64,000 bases of DNA from Beaufortia kweichowensis (GCA_019155185.1 CM032815.1:7511001-7575000), one strand, 5' to 3'; shown: positions 27,852 through 42,800, counted from the first letter of the stretch. The notes: generated by a model not told the origin, from the letters alone. Made by a program: numbers and translations.

Positions 27852-28149
27852 CTGTGAACAAGAAAACAAGATTAGGTATCTGGTTATTTGTCATCTCCAC
27901 GGTCCATTGTCAAATAGCTTTGGTTATGACAAATCACACACATTATATTTACAGAATAGCAGACTTGAGTAGCTTTGAATTACACTCATTATCATTAGTT
28001 GCCAACAAATCCTACAAATAATAGGATGGAAATAAGTCGCCAAGTGCACTGTCCCAATGTCCTCGTCTCTTTATCTGTTTTTGCTTAGCAACGAGCTGTC
28101 TTTCTGTAGAATTACATCCTTTCCTCTTCTTAGTACTTTTTTGAAAAGC

Positions 28150-28420
28150 TAAATTCAATAAAGCGAGGCAGAGACCTTGGCTTTATTGTTTGCCATTACT
28201 GCCAGGCAACATTCTGTGCAGCGCGTGTCCTTCTCGGCTCCCGGCCCCCCTCGTGCTTTCTTTAGGAGCCACAGCTTTCTAAAGCTCATTGTGTTCGCTG
28301 TCCTTGATGTTGGTTTCTCCGAGCGCTGCCGGTAGAACATATCACGCCCCTGATTGGATTTATAAAGCATTTCAATTACTGTCAAGTTAACTGGAGAGAC
28401 AGTCGCTGGTGCTTATGTAA
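28150..28420 (-). promoter_or_regulatory. GC-richer block upstream of ankrd34b
   Basis: A block markedly richer in GC than its surroundings, about 0.35 kb before the ankrd34b coding exon. It may be a non-coding first exon, a promoter or a conserved non-coding element. One open frame of 76 codons on the minus strand has no recognisable domain. Confidence 0.3.
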
Positions 28421-28526
28421 GGAAGGATAGAGACACTGTTTTATAATCTGTGGTTCTAAATCTTAGGTTGTCTTAATGCTTACTGTGTCTACTTTTGCAC
28501 ACATTTTTGTGCAAAAGTTATATTAA

Positions 28527-28735
28527 CAATGTTAATTCGGATTCATTTAGGAATCTTTCACATTTATTCACCCTCATGTGTTTTAAAACCTGTATATAAC
28601 TCTTTCATCTGTCTAACACAAAGGTTTTGTGTTCATACTTTGTCAATGGGAGTAAATGTTGTTTGGTTACCAGCGTTCTTCATTTGTGTTCTGCAGGAGA
28701 AAGAAAGTCATACAGGTTTGGAATGACATCATCCA
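28527..28735. mobile_element. Angel-like palindromic MITE fragment
   Basis: Left half has TTATTCACCCTCATGTG and AAACCTGTATATAACT; right half has GTGTTCTGCAGGAGAAAGAA and TCATACAGGTTTGGAATGAC, the inverse of the left half. This is the layout of short palindromic elements known in zebrafish and other cyprinids. Confidence 0.6.
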
Positions 28736-29687
28736 AATGTTAATAAGCAACTTAATTATCTCTATTATCTGTAAATGCACATAATGATCGAATAAAAAAT
28801 TACTTTGAAAATACAAAAAGAGAAAACGTATGTAATTGTAAATGCGTTTAAAAAAGTGTGTTTTTCGTGAATATTATGCAGTGTTTAACACAGAAACGCT
28901 TTCTGTGCAGGTACTGTAATGAGAACATGCAGTATAGAGGCTTTTAGCAAGAACTTGTTACCATGGAGGAAATGACGGCTGTGACTCCTGCCCTGTCAGC
29001 AATGTTCTGCACCATTGCCCAACTCTACCGGGAGAAGCGTTTTATATGTGCAGAGAGACAGTCAGGGTGCATGAAAATGAAAACTGAAGTGGCCCATTGA
29101 TATCCTGTCCTGATGTTCAGCATATCAGTGCATGCAAAGGCAAGAAAATCACAAAATCTGTTTTTGCCATTATGTGGATTATGGCTGTCAGTTTTTAAGA
29201 AGGATCTGTGATGTATGTGAAAACATAAAGTATGAAAAAGCATATTGAACATTACACTTGAGATTCTGAAGAGGTTGCCAAGTGTTTCTATTCTAATCAA
29301 GGTAGTGCCGTTTAGAGCGCTCGTACGGCTACTAAAAAAACAGAAGGAATGAAACACATTTAAGCAAAACCGAAAACCATTTGAGTTGTTAGCCACAAAA
29401 GACATGAGAAAAGAAAATTTTTTAACTGCAGATGCCTGGAAGAATGCAATACATATTTACCAAAAGTACTTTGATTGTCTTATGTCAAATAAGTTGATAA
29501 AGAAAATAGACAGAGAAATGATTTCTTACCCTCTAATCACGAACAGATTCAGATGTGTCCGGTTGAAGACTACAGTGGATGTGAATGACCGGTGTCTGAC
29601 TGTAGTGTAAATGAGTTTTACTGTGAATGTGTTGCAGGCATGACGTTCATCAGATCTAAGCAACAACGAGAGGTGTATTATTCACAC

Positions 29688-29689
<2 letters not shown>

Positions 29690-29735
<46 letters not shown>
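29690..29735. repeat. (GA)n microsatellite
   Basis: About 23 uninterrupted GA units in the ankrd34b-rasgrf2 interval. Confidence 0.95.
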
Positions 29736-29736
<1 letters not shown>

Positions 29737-29759
29737 AAAGCCGAAACACATCAACACTC

Positions 29760-30130
29760 AAAATAACACAATTAATTAGTAAATGCATTAGCTAACATAA
29801 ACTAACAATAATCAATAGTTTTTCAGCATTTATTAATCTTTGTTAATATTAGTTAATGCCAATACAGTTCTACATATCAGTTCAGTTTGCAATAACTAAT
29901 GTTAACCAATACAACTTTTGGTTGTAAAAATATATTAGTAAATTCTGAAATTAATTCAAATAAATTAAATAAAACTGAACTAATAACTTAAATTATTAAA
30001 TGCTAGAAAAGTATTGTTCATTGTGTTTCCTAATTCTCAATACTTGTGTTACAGTAACAATATTACTAGAAAACAATGATTATTTATGAAATTTGAACGA
30101 AGACCATGCAACAAATGCTACTATTATTTA
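29760..30130. mobile_element. AT-rich MITE-like repeat
   Basis: AAACTAACAATAATCAATAG, GTTAATATTAGTTAATGCC and ACTAATGTTAACCAATAC resemble a very common fish non-autonomous repeat built on TTAGTTAACATT words. Identified by eye from memory of the pattern. Confidence 0.4.
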
Positions 30131-30248
30131 TAAATATTATCAAAATTGAACGAAATGTAATTCATTAAATTACATTTTTGATTTGTGGAGACATGTCTTA
30201 ACAGATTTAATGAGATTGACCCGTGTACATCAATATATACAATATATA

Positions 30249-30345
30249 CCGTTTCAAAGTTTATGGCCACTTGACTGAAATGTTTTAATGATCTTAAAAG
30301 TCCTGATCTGAAAGTTTGAAAGACATTTCTTTCATTACAGGATAA
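30249..30345 (+). mobile_element. short Tc1-like repeat fragment
   Basis: CGTTTCAAAGTTTATGGCC, ACTTGACTGAAATGTTTTAA and TGATCTTAAAAG resemble the start of the repeat at 13301. Only the end survives. Confidence 0.4.
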
Positions 30346-32906
30346 AATTATTAAACCAAATAATGAAAAACATTTTTTTCTTCTCTGTATAGATCCTGAG
30401 TTTCTGTAATGGACACAACACTATTTTAAATGAGTTTAAACTGAAGTTATCATCTTCTGTCTGTATCTCATGCACATATAATGCCTGAAAACTTTCATAA
30501 GCAGACATAGTGTCAAAAATTCTCTATACCAAACAGGAAGCGATTATTATGTGTCCTGAATCATAAACATCTTGTGTAAGAACAGCTGTATTTCCTGTTT
30601 TTCCTTTGCTTCTGAACCTTACGCATGTGAACGGTGCTGTCGTCAGGTTGATTTGAAGGTGAGATTGCGTAGTTTCAATCCATCTGAGCAATGCCATCTC
30701 CATGACAACCAGAGAAATAAAGAAACTCTGTAATGTGTCTTTTGCTCACAGGTTTGCAGACACTGGATGTGAACTCCTGCCACTGAGAGCAGTTCATCAC
30801 ATGGCTCATTGTTTTACACAGGAAATAAACCACACAAGACTGGTAATCATTTTGACATTTAGTGTTACTGATTTAGCTTACATTGTTTTTAATGTCTACA
30901 GTTTTCTCTTATGGATACTATTGAAGATATATTTGTATGAATGTATTTATTTTGTAAATTATCCCCACATTAAACAGTGAATATTAATATCATGCAGTAT
31001 TTTTATGTCTTTTTCAATATATAACCAAGCAATAGGATATCAGGAATTATTTTATGATGTGCTTATAATGCAGTTGTGGAGCAGTCTTAATTGTCTGCAT
31101 GAAATATAAAACTCCTCAAATATTACTTCTGAGACCTTGAGGAACCCTGTTGACTTTTCTTTCATTTCTACTGTTCCTGTTAGTGTTTAATAAAAGACTT
31201 TATGTTCATCTCCATCAGCTTTATTATATACATGTAGCTGTTGGTAATGGTAACCGTGAACCCGCTTCACGTGGACAGTCTAATTGTTTAGTAGTCGTCA
31301 TGGCAACTACTCCAGAACATGATGTGCAACTTTTGCCCAGAGTTTCATTAGTGATTTTTCCTCATTAGCAGTGATTGATAGCGATTGAGCAGATTGATTT
31401 TCAAGGCAGGTGACGCATGTAAGACATACAGGTACATGTGAATTTGTTGTCTTTTATACAAAGTAATTTTAAATTGGAGTGATGCCTTCCGATGCAAAAC
31501 TGTTCTGGCTGGTTACTTAGACGTTGCTATGCAGTTGCTAAGCAGCGCTTTCCTCCACAAATGCCATAAAATCGTCTATTGATTTTGGTCACAAGGAGCT
31601 TTTTGTAGCACGCTCTTGATTTGGTTAAAGACAAGATGCATTACATTTAGGTTTTGGATACATTTTTGGTTAACTTGATTAAAGACATAATGCACGTTCT
31701 TGATTTGTTACCAAACATTTTCATATGTATTTTTTATTATTTTATAGGCACTTGCTGTCTGTAGCTGATGGTGCTGGATGAGTTTAAATCTTATGGTTAT
31801 GTGTTTGATCATATATAATAACAATAATGATGTTTGCAGTACTACTTAAAATAGTAAAAAAATATACATAATTTAAATCTTTTGTGCAGAAGCTAAACAG
31901 CTGTTTGACAAATACCATTTCAAATTCATAAATCTTTGATCTTTATTTTTATCAGTTCAATCTTCATACATGTACAAACAGTTTCCCATACTATACCAAT
32001 TTTGAGATTTATGAGTATGTCGCTATTTAGGGAGAGACGAGCAAATCAGTAATCCCCCATAATCCTGCTGGACTGCCCTTGCCTTCATCTGAAAAAGGGG
32101 ATTGCCATATCCTTTGGAGGTATTATTTAGTGATTTATGTAGATTGTGAAATGTTTCGTTATTTTGTAAGATTTGCAAATTCTGTTTTCCCTTAACTTCT
32201 GTTTGTCATTTGCTTCTGTGTAACTAGTAAACTTTCTCATTTATATCATCATATTAATAGGACCTCACTGATTTAAAACTAAAGCATCACATTTCTAGTT
32301 CTGCCTTTGGTTTGAATTAAGTTGATTTTACCCATTATCTTTGTTTTTCTGACTATTTTGGTTATTTGTGGTTTTATAGTCTAATGACTTATAGTCCAAA
32401 GAGATTTTCTTTTTGTGAAATAGGATCATGCAGACATACATACTCATATATTTCATAAGCGCTATCACTTAACAATAGTTGATGATGCATGTTCTGAAAT
32501 ACTTCTCGAAGCAGTCTGTTTTCCTGCTCTGTCATGAAACGCAGAGGTTGATTTCAAGTGGGCGTCTGGTATCCGCTCTGCCTCTGTAGGTTCAGATCTT
32601 TGTAGGAGTAGATTCAGATGTACAACCAGAAGGAGGAGATGAATTTAGGATGCCTTTCTATTTCAGCTTTCAAGAAAACAGCAAATGTTACACTGCTTAT
32701 ATTGCTTCAATTATTAAAATAAAATGAATACTAATTTACTGACATGAAACAAGATGTATCAGATTATTAATATACAGCATGGACATAACCTCCTCACTGT
32801 AGATAAATTATCGTATACAGAGGTTTATTTGGTTCTGCACTCATCAATCCACAGGTAACGCATTGCAGTAAGAACATTTATTGGTTCTTTAATATTTCAT
32901 ATATTC

Positions 32907-32922
32907 ATCACCAGGGGGCAGA
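32907..32922 (+). promoter_or_regulatory. CTCF-like motif
   Basis: TCACCAGGGGGCAG fits the core CTCF consensus (CCASYAGRKGGCRS) well. It lies between ankrd34b and rasgrf2. Confidence 0.4.
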
Positions 32923-33589
32923 AGTCACAATATTTCTAAGATTTAAATCATTGTAACCACTTAAACTGGAACTAGGTCTTGCCACAATGATGAACAAATG
33001 TAATTTTGCGCAGGAAACATTAAATATTATGAAAGCATTAAGCGCAGCAGGCTCTTCATGAACTTGCACATAAATTAATGAATCTTACTGACGAACCGAC
33101 TCCTTAAAACGCATCGTCCGAACGAGCCGATCACTAAAACGAATCGACTCCCGAACGGCAATTGAGAGACATGTTGAGCTGCGTTTCATCATCGGCTCCG
33201 CAAACGATAAAAACGCACAACGGCGAGGCTCGTTTGAAAAGTGCATGCTTACTAGAAGATTTTAAGATTTTCAAACCCTAGTTTTTTTTAAAGACGAGTT
33301 TTTTTATGCTGCTAAAATGACGATAGCGCCAATACTTTCTGTTTGGATACGCGCTCTCAAAGCACTGGTGCGTAAAAGCGCAAAACTCATTTCGCTGGCT
33401 TGTGGGGAGGATTTATCAGGCTGTTCTCTCTAACAGCGGGGTAAACAGAGATTGTGGGTGGTAAATAGAGATCGGGAGTAAATAGATCTGTCTCTTTAAG
33501 TTGTTGTGAAAGCCGATTAAAGCTGATCTCGGTCGTGATTTTGTTGTACCGTCTGTTCACCGGATCTATTTTTGTTTTACGTCTCATGC

Positions 33590-33846
33590 GCGCGCTTTAT
33601 GTCGTGTACTTATTTATCTTTTCCTTTGACGTCTTAAACTGTCTTTTCGTTTGTTCATTACGCCTTTATTTTATCAACGCGCTCCTCCATCTCCGTGCGT
33701 AATTACGCGTTACGCGCGCCTGGAATCCCCTTGACGCGCAGCGGCGGCGCGCTTTGGGCTGAACTTCACACCATTTCCATCTCTGTGTGTGATCGTCGTT
33801 GTGTGAAGAAGACGATGGCTTCGGTGTGATACCCAGGGCTTTAAAG
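33590..33846 (+). promoter_or_regulatory. rasgrf2: rasgrf2 promoter and 5'UTR
   Basis: CpG-rich block (many GCGC and CGCG steps) immediately before the rasgrf2 start codon in otherwise AT-rich DNA. It contains a short uORF at 33815-33829 (Met-Ala-Ser-Val-stop), out of frame with the main start. Confidence 0.6.
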
Positions 33847-36800
33847 ATGCAGAAGAGCGTGCGCTATAATGAAGGACACGCGCTCTATCTGTCCACGGTG
33901 GCGCGTAAAGAAGGCGTCAAACGCGGCTACTTGAGTAAAAAAGCGGCGGAAAACAGCCGCTGGAACGAGAAATACTTTGCGCTTTACCAGAATATTCTCT
34001 TCTACTTTGAGAACGAGCAGAGCGCCAGGCCTTCAGGGATTTATCTGCTGGAGGGATGCACCTGCGAGAGGGTTCCAGCTCCAAAGGTGTCAACCATCGG
34101 GAAGGAGACTTCAGATAAACAGCAGGTGCGTATCTGACCTCGAGTTCAGGCTGAAATGAAATGTTAAAATCGCAGGTTAATGTGGGCTGTGAGTGTGTAG
34201 CTGTGTAATTGTGCAGTGGAAAGCCACGTGTTTGTGTTTGTTTCTGAGTGCGTCTGTCCCTTTAAACTCAGTGGAGCGCTCTGGGGCTACTGGGACTTTT
34301 TACCCCAGTGAATATGTCACAGGGCGGTTCACTTTTGAAAGTCGGTTTCTGTTTAGACACATACCCGAAGGACTCGACTGAAAAGGTCTTTTAAACACTC
34401 ACAAAAAAGATGCAGTTTATTGAACACCTGTTGACCTGCTGTGACAACATGCCCCGTTATGGGAAACTTCTAATATTTCTATCAAACATTTTAATATAGT
34501 GTTTAATATATAAAATAACCAAAAATGAAAGGCAAAGCTATTCATGGAGCAACAAAATGAACATTATAATACAAAACCACTTCTAAAGATAGATAAGCAG
34601 TTGACCCTTTCATGACCTTTGACTTGCAACCATAGTAACAAGCCACAGTCTGGGTGACAATAAATGTAGCAATTATTAAAGGTGACTGGTTTTAAATGGG
34701 TGGAAACAATACATTCTTACATTTGCAGTGTTTTACAATTGAAAAATTAGTAAAATACATTTCTGGCGCTATGACACATTAAGCTTCTTTTCTTGCAGTT
34801 TGTGTAACATGCATTACATCATCTGTAACATGTTTCTCATGGTCACAGAAAACCTGTAAACAATAACATTTTTATGTTTCTGAGGAGCCATGAAATCATA
34901 AAAAGCTATGGTTTCCATGGTTACCATTTTTGTAATGCGTTTAGCTAAAATAATTTATTGGTTAGAAGTCTATTTTCGAATGCTATCTCCATAAAAATGC
35001 TTTTTAAATCTGTGAAGAACTCAAAATGCATTAGTTGGCAATGGCAATCAATATTCTGTTCACAAATTTATTTGTGTTTGAAAATGTCTTGCAGTCTCTG
35101 GTCGTGTTAAGCAATGTTCTGCAGATTATACTCATGTTTTGCGTATGAAGCAGATATATATTCTGATCCCTCACGAGATCTGAAAGCCCCTCATCATCAG
35201 CACGACACACGTCAGTCCAGCACGTGTGAGCTCTGCGTTTCATCAGCGTGATAATGAACTGCATTGAGTTTTGTAGGGGTTTTATTTTGACAGTAAACCA
35301 CATTTTACTCCACAATTTGCATTGCAATAAAATAATATATATATAATTTAACATTATGTTGTGGGATTAATTGTCATGATGAAAGAGTCTATATGTGCTT
35401 GTGATTTTAAGACCTTTGAAAGGCCCTAGCTGTGATACTGTGTTTATGTTAATCATGTTTGCAACAGCTGTAGGTGCTGGTCACACACTGGTATACACAC
35501 ACACACACACAAACACAGTTGTGTTACGTTAAAGCAGATGTGGCTGCATCCCCCAACACACACATCTTTGAGATTATAAAACATTATCTGTCGACAGCAT
35601 CTACACGTTGTGCAGTCGCCTGCGGCAAAAATATTTTATTGTTGTGTAATAATTTGTTTGCATGTTATGTATGAAATGTTTCTTGTTTACATGCATTATT
35701 CTTTTCATTTCTCATATATACATCCTTTCATTTCACCTGATGATAATGCGCGTAAGTGTTACAGCTGTTGATTTTTCTGCTGCTCGTTGCAGTCGTCTCT
35801 GTACTGCATTACTGCATCGCTCGGCTGCACGAAGGAGCAATTCAAAAGGCTTCAGAACGCTCGAACGGTGTTTTTAAAGGAAATGGCCAATTGTGCTTCG
35901 AATTCTTGGCCGACTCAATTACACACAGGATTACGTGATGTGCAAAGTAACCTGCATTTATTAAAAGCAGATGCAAAAATATCTTCTGGCCGTGTTTAGT
36001 TTGGAGTAAAATTACAATTAATTATTAATAACGTTTTTAAATGCAGTACAACTTAATGCTTTGCCAACTTTTGTTATGACATAATCCAATTTGAGTCTTT
36101 GTAATGCTAATGGATTATTGGCAGTATCCGCTTCATGAATATTTCCTCTTGATCCAGTGTTGGCTGTGAAGCAGTCGTAATTTATCTTCCTCTTTAAGCA
36201 AACCTGATAAAGACTTAAATGCAAATGAAATATGCTCGACACAGGCGCCAGCCAGTCAGTGACTTGTGTTGCCATGGCGATCAGGTTTGATGTCATGTTC
36301 AAGTGGTACTGTATTGTGCTCGTAGCACTTGCTTAAACATGTTACAACGTGACATAAAGTCCACGTTGCTGACTTAAGAAAAATAATGCGGGTGAGTTTG
36401 TGTAGATAAAATTTTGCAGACAAAACTGATATATGCGTGTGTGAAGTCTGACCCATCGGTGTGTATAGGCGAGGAGGATGCGATTGGATGAGATTCCGTT
36501 GAGAGATTCCAGTTTTGTAGGTTGTTGAAGCACATTCAGATGTATCTGTAGAGCGGTCGCATCTATTGTTAGAGTCGAGTTTAAACAAGGCCTGAGGCTG
36601 AAGCGCATTAAGAGACCGTTCTGCAGTTACATAATCACACACACACACACACCAGCCGTGCATCAGGAAAACACAAGCGAGCCCTTAAGCTTGTGTCCTA
36701 TGAGTGTCTTTGTATCTTACAAAGCGTGTGAAGAAACATGTCCCGGTCATTTTCCCCCACAATCAAAAGATGAAAATTTATAGGCAATTCCATGCAAACG

Positions 36801-39800
36801 TGAAAGGTTGTTTTTTTGTGGCTCATTTTGTCTTAATGGTGAACTGTAACCTGTACAGCAGCCTTCAGAGATTCATCATTATCTGTCAAATAAATTCTCA
36901 TTCACAGTTTGCTTTGTTTATGTATGAGTATCTTTTGATGGACTGTGTGATTTCAGTAACACATCTCTTATCACTTCCTTATAATAACTGTTTGTTAGTC
37001 ACGCCGGCGGCTGCTGTACTGTATTTAGGTCAATTTTAATGCTGCCCACCACCGTCTGCCATATGTGATACTGTACCATGATTTGACAGACACTTTTATG
37101 TGTTCTTCAGCATTATTTCCTGGTGATCTTCGGTCACGATGGACAGAAACCTCTGGAACTGCGAACAGAAGAAGATTCGGACTGTAGCGAGTGGGTGGAG
37201 GCCATACAGCAGGCCAGGTACAGTTTACTTTTTATGGATCAGTTTCACAAAACGCATGTACAGTAACAGCCCTTCACATAGAAAAAGAAATCACAAACAT
37301 CTCATTAATATTTCAGTTACTCTTTCCTACATGAAAAAATACTGTGTTATTTACTATAATAAAATTTAGTATATTATAATAATCACAAAACGTTTAAAAA
37401 TTATTATTTTGTAATATTAAGTAGTGAACTGTTACTGTAGTTTACTATAGTATTTACTGCAGTATTTTTCCTATGCCGATAAATAACTTGGATAAGATTA
37501 ATCGAAGAAAAAATAAACATCACATTTGTCTCCTTTATAGTTTTAGAAAAAATGTCTCAAATGTTCAGGTCTTAGATCAACATTTCTGTGGGGTTTTTTT
37601 TGCAGCTACTCTGATCTCATCATCGAGCGAGAAGTTCTCATGCAGAAGTACATCCATCTCGTGCAGATCATGGAGACGGAGAAGGTGGCCGCCAATCAGC
37701 TGAGGACACAACTGGAAGATCAGGATACAGAGATCGAGAGGCTGAAGACAGAGGTCAGATCACCTCCAGATCATCTCCGTCTTCATACATGTACTGCATG
37801 TTCGTCTGGTGTAAACGTCTGTCATGTTCTCACAGATTGTCGCTTTGAATAAAGCGAAAGAGAGGATGTTACTCTATCAGTCCAACCAGGAGGAGGAAGA
37901 TCCAGACATCAAGAAAATCAAGAAGGTATTTGGCACGTGTTAGACAACTACAATAAAAACAAACATAAATAGGTTTCCATGAATAAAACAATAAATAAAT
38001 GGTCGTGAGCATCTTTCTCTCTCTTCGCTCGCAGGTGCAGAGCTTCATGCGCGGTTGGCTCTGTCGGAGGAAGTGGAAGACCATCGTGCAGGATTATATC
38101 TGCTCGCCGCACGCCGAGAGCATGAGGAAGAGAAACCAGATCGTCTTTAACATGGTGGAGGCTGAGACGGAGTACGTCCATCAGCTCTCCATTCTTGTCA
38201 ACTGTTTCCTGCGGCCTCTCCGAATGGCCGCCAGCTCCAAAAAACCTCCCATCAGCCACGATGATGTCAGCAGTATCTTCCTTAACAGGTGCGCTGATGG
38301 TTTTTATGTTTGTGCGACTAATGGAAAACTCATTTCTGACTTTGCATGTACCATTTATAAATATTCAAAAAGTACCAAGTTTAATCAGTCTTTAAGAATG
38401 TCTTTAAGAAATGATGTGATACCAGTTCGATTAAATATTGTGAATTAGGATTTTTAAGAAACAAGTGTTTATTTCTCTGTTTGTTTCTGTTTTATTTTCC
38501 GTTCTATCCAAGCGAAACCATCATGTTTCTTCATGAGATCTTTCATCAGGGCTTGAAGGCGCGTATAGCCAACTGGCCAACTTTAGTTTTAGGTAAGTGT
38601 CTTTTATGTATTTGTAAATGTTTTTTTAAAGCATTTTCTTATGTAGACTGATATTTTTTCTGATGTCTGGACTCTATCAACAGGGTTTTAGTAAATTCTG
38701 TGAGAATATATATTTTAAGTTTTGACTAACAATGTCACTTTCTTAATGCTGGAATTGGCCAAATGCCTAAATCTGATATCTGACCTGTGTGTTTTCAGCC
38801 GATCTGTTTGACATCTTGCTGCCGATGCTAAACATTTACCAGGAGTTTGTGCGGAACCATCAGTACAGTCTGCAGGTTCTAGCCAACTGCAAACAGAACC
38901 GAGACTTTGACAAACTTCTGAAGCAGTATGAAGCAAACGCTGCCTGCGAGGGCCGAATGCTGGAAACCTTCCTCACGTACCCCATGTTTCAGGTGAACCT
39001 CTGAATTATAAGAGTAAATAATCATATGCTGTGAAAGGAAAATCAAATGCATTGCATTGTGAGATCCATTTACATACAGTATAAGGATAGTAGGTCATCT
39101 GGGTACTTCATGAATACTGAATGTTGTACACTGTGCACAGTATGCATGCATTCGAGATGTCACTATATCAGATTTTCAGTGCACTGTTATCGTAGTCTAA
39201 GGAATTCAGGATAATGATATTATTAAGATATCTATTTATATGCAAAAATCATACTATCAGTCATGATCTTTGGCCAATGAATCACAATAAATATGTAAAT
39301 GTATGCACACAGAAAATAAGATAAAGTTTGTAACCATTGTGACAATGGTGTTGAATTATTTACAATATTAAATTATGTGTCCTATTAAAACGATACTGAT
39401 AATCATGATTTTTAATATCACTAAGTACTGCCGTTATATTGCGACACCCCTATACTGCATATTGCAAAAATAACTTGTTTTTTGATCATTATCCATCCAG
39501 ATCCCACGATACATCATAACTCTTCATGAGCTCCTCGCACACACGCCTCACGAGCATGTGGAGCGCAAGAGTCTGGAGTTTGCCAGATCTAAACTGGAGG
39601 AACTTTCCAAGTGAGTATTGAACAGAACAGCCTACGTACTGTTCTTCAGAGATCTCCTGAGAGCATCCAATGAAACTGTTTCATCAAACAGATGGTTTTC
39701 ATCCTGTATGATTATAATTGGTTGAGCCTTGTTTGTTGTAAATTACAACACCCCTGACATACATCACTGACCACATTACATCAGCATTACTGTGCAACTG

Positions 39801-42800
39801 CGGCAATGTCTGTGTGTGTGTGTGTGTGTCTCTGCGTTTGTGTGTCTCTGCGTCTGTGTGTTGCCTGGCAACCATTCTGCTCTTCTGAAGAACTACATTG
39901 GGGTTCTATTAAGCAGCAGTACACAAATGATTTTCTAAAGAGCTGAAGAATAAAATGATAAAATGTTAGGAACCTAAGGTGTTTTTATTCTGTAAAACCA
40001 TTTTTATTTGTTTTTTTGTTTGGATCTTTATTTTTTTATTTTTGCATTATTGTTAATCCTACCCACATAGAAAAATTTACTATATTTTAGAGTTTATGAT
40101 AGTAAACTAAACATAATACTATGTGGTGAATCTAATGTTATTGAATCTCACTATTGTAAAAGTTAATAGTCTCTATATTTGAATTAAAATTTGAATTAAA
40201 AATTAATAAATCAATACAAATAAAAATGAATAGTCTCTTCTCTATATTCACTATAGTTGATATAGTTGATGAATCATGATTTTAACTGAATAAATATATA
40301 TTTAAAAAAGTGAAAATTACATAATCAACATACAGGTTTCATATTTTTTCTTGAAAAAGAAAGCATCAGTACAACTTCTGAAAAAATGAAATCTGAAATA
40401 GAATCTGTTATAGTAATAAATATGACAATAAATAAGTAAATCTAACAATATTATTGCAAATCATCACAATAGGCATATTTTCAATATTTCGATTATTTTG
40501 ATATGTTGTGCAGCCTTAGAATGCTGTACTTTACTTTAACAAAGTGTAGTAGTTACTAAAAAATATACAAGAGTGTGCTACTGTTTACTATAGTAAATAC
40601 TGAAATGTACCACAATATCTTTCTTGAAGCTTCTGAGAAGTGATGTCTCACAGACATCTAAACTTTTTTAACACTAAACATGGTTCCCTCATATCAAAGG
40701 CAGCGTGAGTTCAGTGTAAAAACAGGTCTGCTTTTATATGCAAACAACATAATTAACATTCATGAAGACAATGATCACACTGTCTTTTAAGTGTAGAACA
40801 AGTCTCATTTAAATTCATTATCATTCATCCAGCCACATGAAGAGTTTGTGTTTATGGATCATTTATTGTATCATCTGTAACTGAGATGAGGCCAATGCAT
40901 GATTGTTTGTTTCTTGTCAGAATGATGCACGATGAGGTGAGCGACACAGAAAACATCCGTAAGAATCTGGCGATCGAGCGAATGATCGTGGAGGGATGTG
41001 ACATTCTGCTCGACACTAGTCAGACATTTGTACGGCAGGGTGAGATTGTTTCATTTTTGACCATCCTGACATGATCGTGTGGCCTTTTTCTGCTTGAGAA
41101 AAGCAAAACGTCTGATCAGACATTATTTATACTATTTACATTAAAGAGATCATCATTTATTCACACCCATGTATTTCAATACCTGTCTATATCACAAAAA
41201 GAAAGATATTTTGAGAAATGTCTCAGTGGTTCATACAATGGAAGTCAATGAGAGTCAATGTTATTTGGTTACCATTTATTAAAATATCTTCTTTGAGTGA
41301 ATAAATGATGGATTTTTTTTCCCTTTTTAGGTGAACTATTCCTTTAAATCTTTTGGTTAGTGCCAAAGTTCTTTCAGGGTATTTACATTTATAAATGAGC
41401 TGAACGTTTGGTCCGTTAAGCTACAGGAACTTACATTTCATTTGTTCTGTTTTAATAACCTAAAAAGAAACAAAATCTTTCTCTCTCCTCTCACTGTTCT
41501 GCAGGGTCTCTCGTCCAGCTGCCATCGGTCGATAAGGGGAAACTGAGTAAAGTGCGTCTGGGTTCACTTTCACTGAAGAAGGAGGGTGAACGACAGTGTT
41601 TCCTGTTTACCAAACACTTCCTCATCTGCACCCGGACCTCCAGCGGAAAACTGCACCTGCTCAAAGTGAACCGATCAAAAATAACTCACATTAAAGCAAT
41701 ACGTGAATAAATAAACATGTAGTAGTTTCATCATTAGCTTTCATCATTAACCAAGTACCATTTTTTCTTCTGAACCACAGCAGGGAGGGACGTTATCTCT
41801 GATCGAGTGTGCTCTGATCGAGGAGCTGGACACTAATGATGAAGACTGTAAGTATGATGTTAGGAAGAAACATCTCCAAAATGAATCACACAAATGCACT
41901 GAAGGACATAGATCGCATTAATGGATAATAGACTTTGATGTAAGGAAAGTTTGAGGAGTTCTTTTGTTTTTCAGATAACTCCACCGGTCAGGGATTCAAC
42001 CATCTTGAGTTTAAAATCGTGGTTGAACCTGCAGACGGTCCGTCATTTTCTGTCATTCTCCTCGCGCCGTCTCGACAGGAGAAAGCCGCCTGGACCAGTG
42101 ACATCAGCCAGGTGAGCCAGAGGATGTTCTATTTGCATCTATATACATTTTACAATACAATATTTTACAATATAATCACAAGACATTAGTAATTCACAGA
42201 CTTGTATGGTAAAGATACCAAAAATGTGAGAATGAAAACATTTTCCCCTTTTGGATTATCATAGTGCATTGACAACATTCACTGTAACGGCTTGATGACC
42301 AGCGTGTTTGAGGAAAACTCCAAAGTCACCGTTCCTCACATGATCAAGTAAGACACAACATGACTTTGAATGACATTCAGCTCATTTGTTTGTTTTTATG
42401 AAATAAACTCCTTCATTCGTGAATATAATACACAGATCTGATGCCCGGCTGCACAAGGATGATGTTGACATCTGTTTCAGCAAGACGCTAAACTCCTGCA
42501 AGGTTCCCCAGATCCGATACGCCAGCGTGGAGAGACTCCTGGAGCGTTTGACGGACCTGCGCTTTCTGTCCATCGACTTCCTCAACACCTTCCTGCACAC
42601 GTATCGCATCTTCACCACCGCTGCCGTGGTGATGGACAAACTGGCCGACATCTACAAGAAACCCTTCACATCTATACCAGTCAGGTGAGAGCGCTCGTGT
42701 TCCCGTCACTCAGCGGCTTCACAGTTTTCAAACAGGTTTCCCAAAACACTTCTGCTGGATTTCTGTTCATGTTGTACACTAACACACACATACTAAAACG

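Larger units (their letters stand above)
27852..33600. other. ankrd34b-rasgrf2 intergenic interval
   Basis: About 5.7 kb between two divergent genes. It contains the GC-richer block, the palindromic MITE, the GA tract and repeats listed separately, plus a CTCF-like motif at 32.9 kb. I find no sign of fam151b, dhfr or msh3 exons, which occupy the corresponding human region. Confidence 0.5.
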
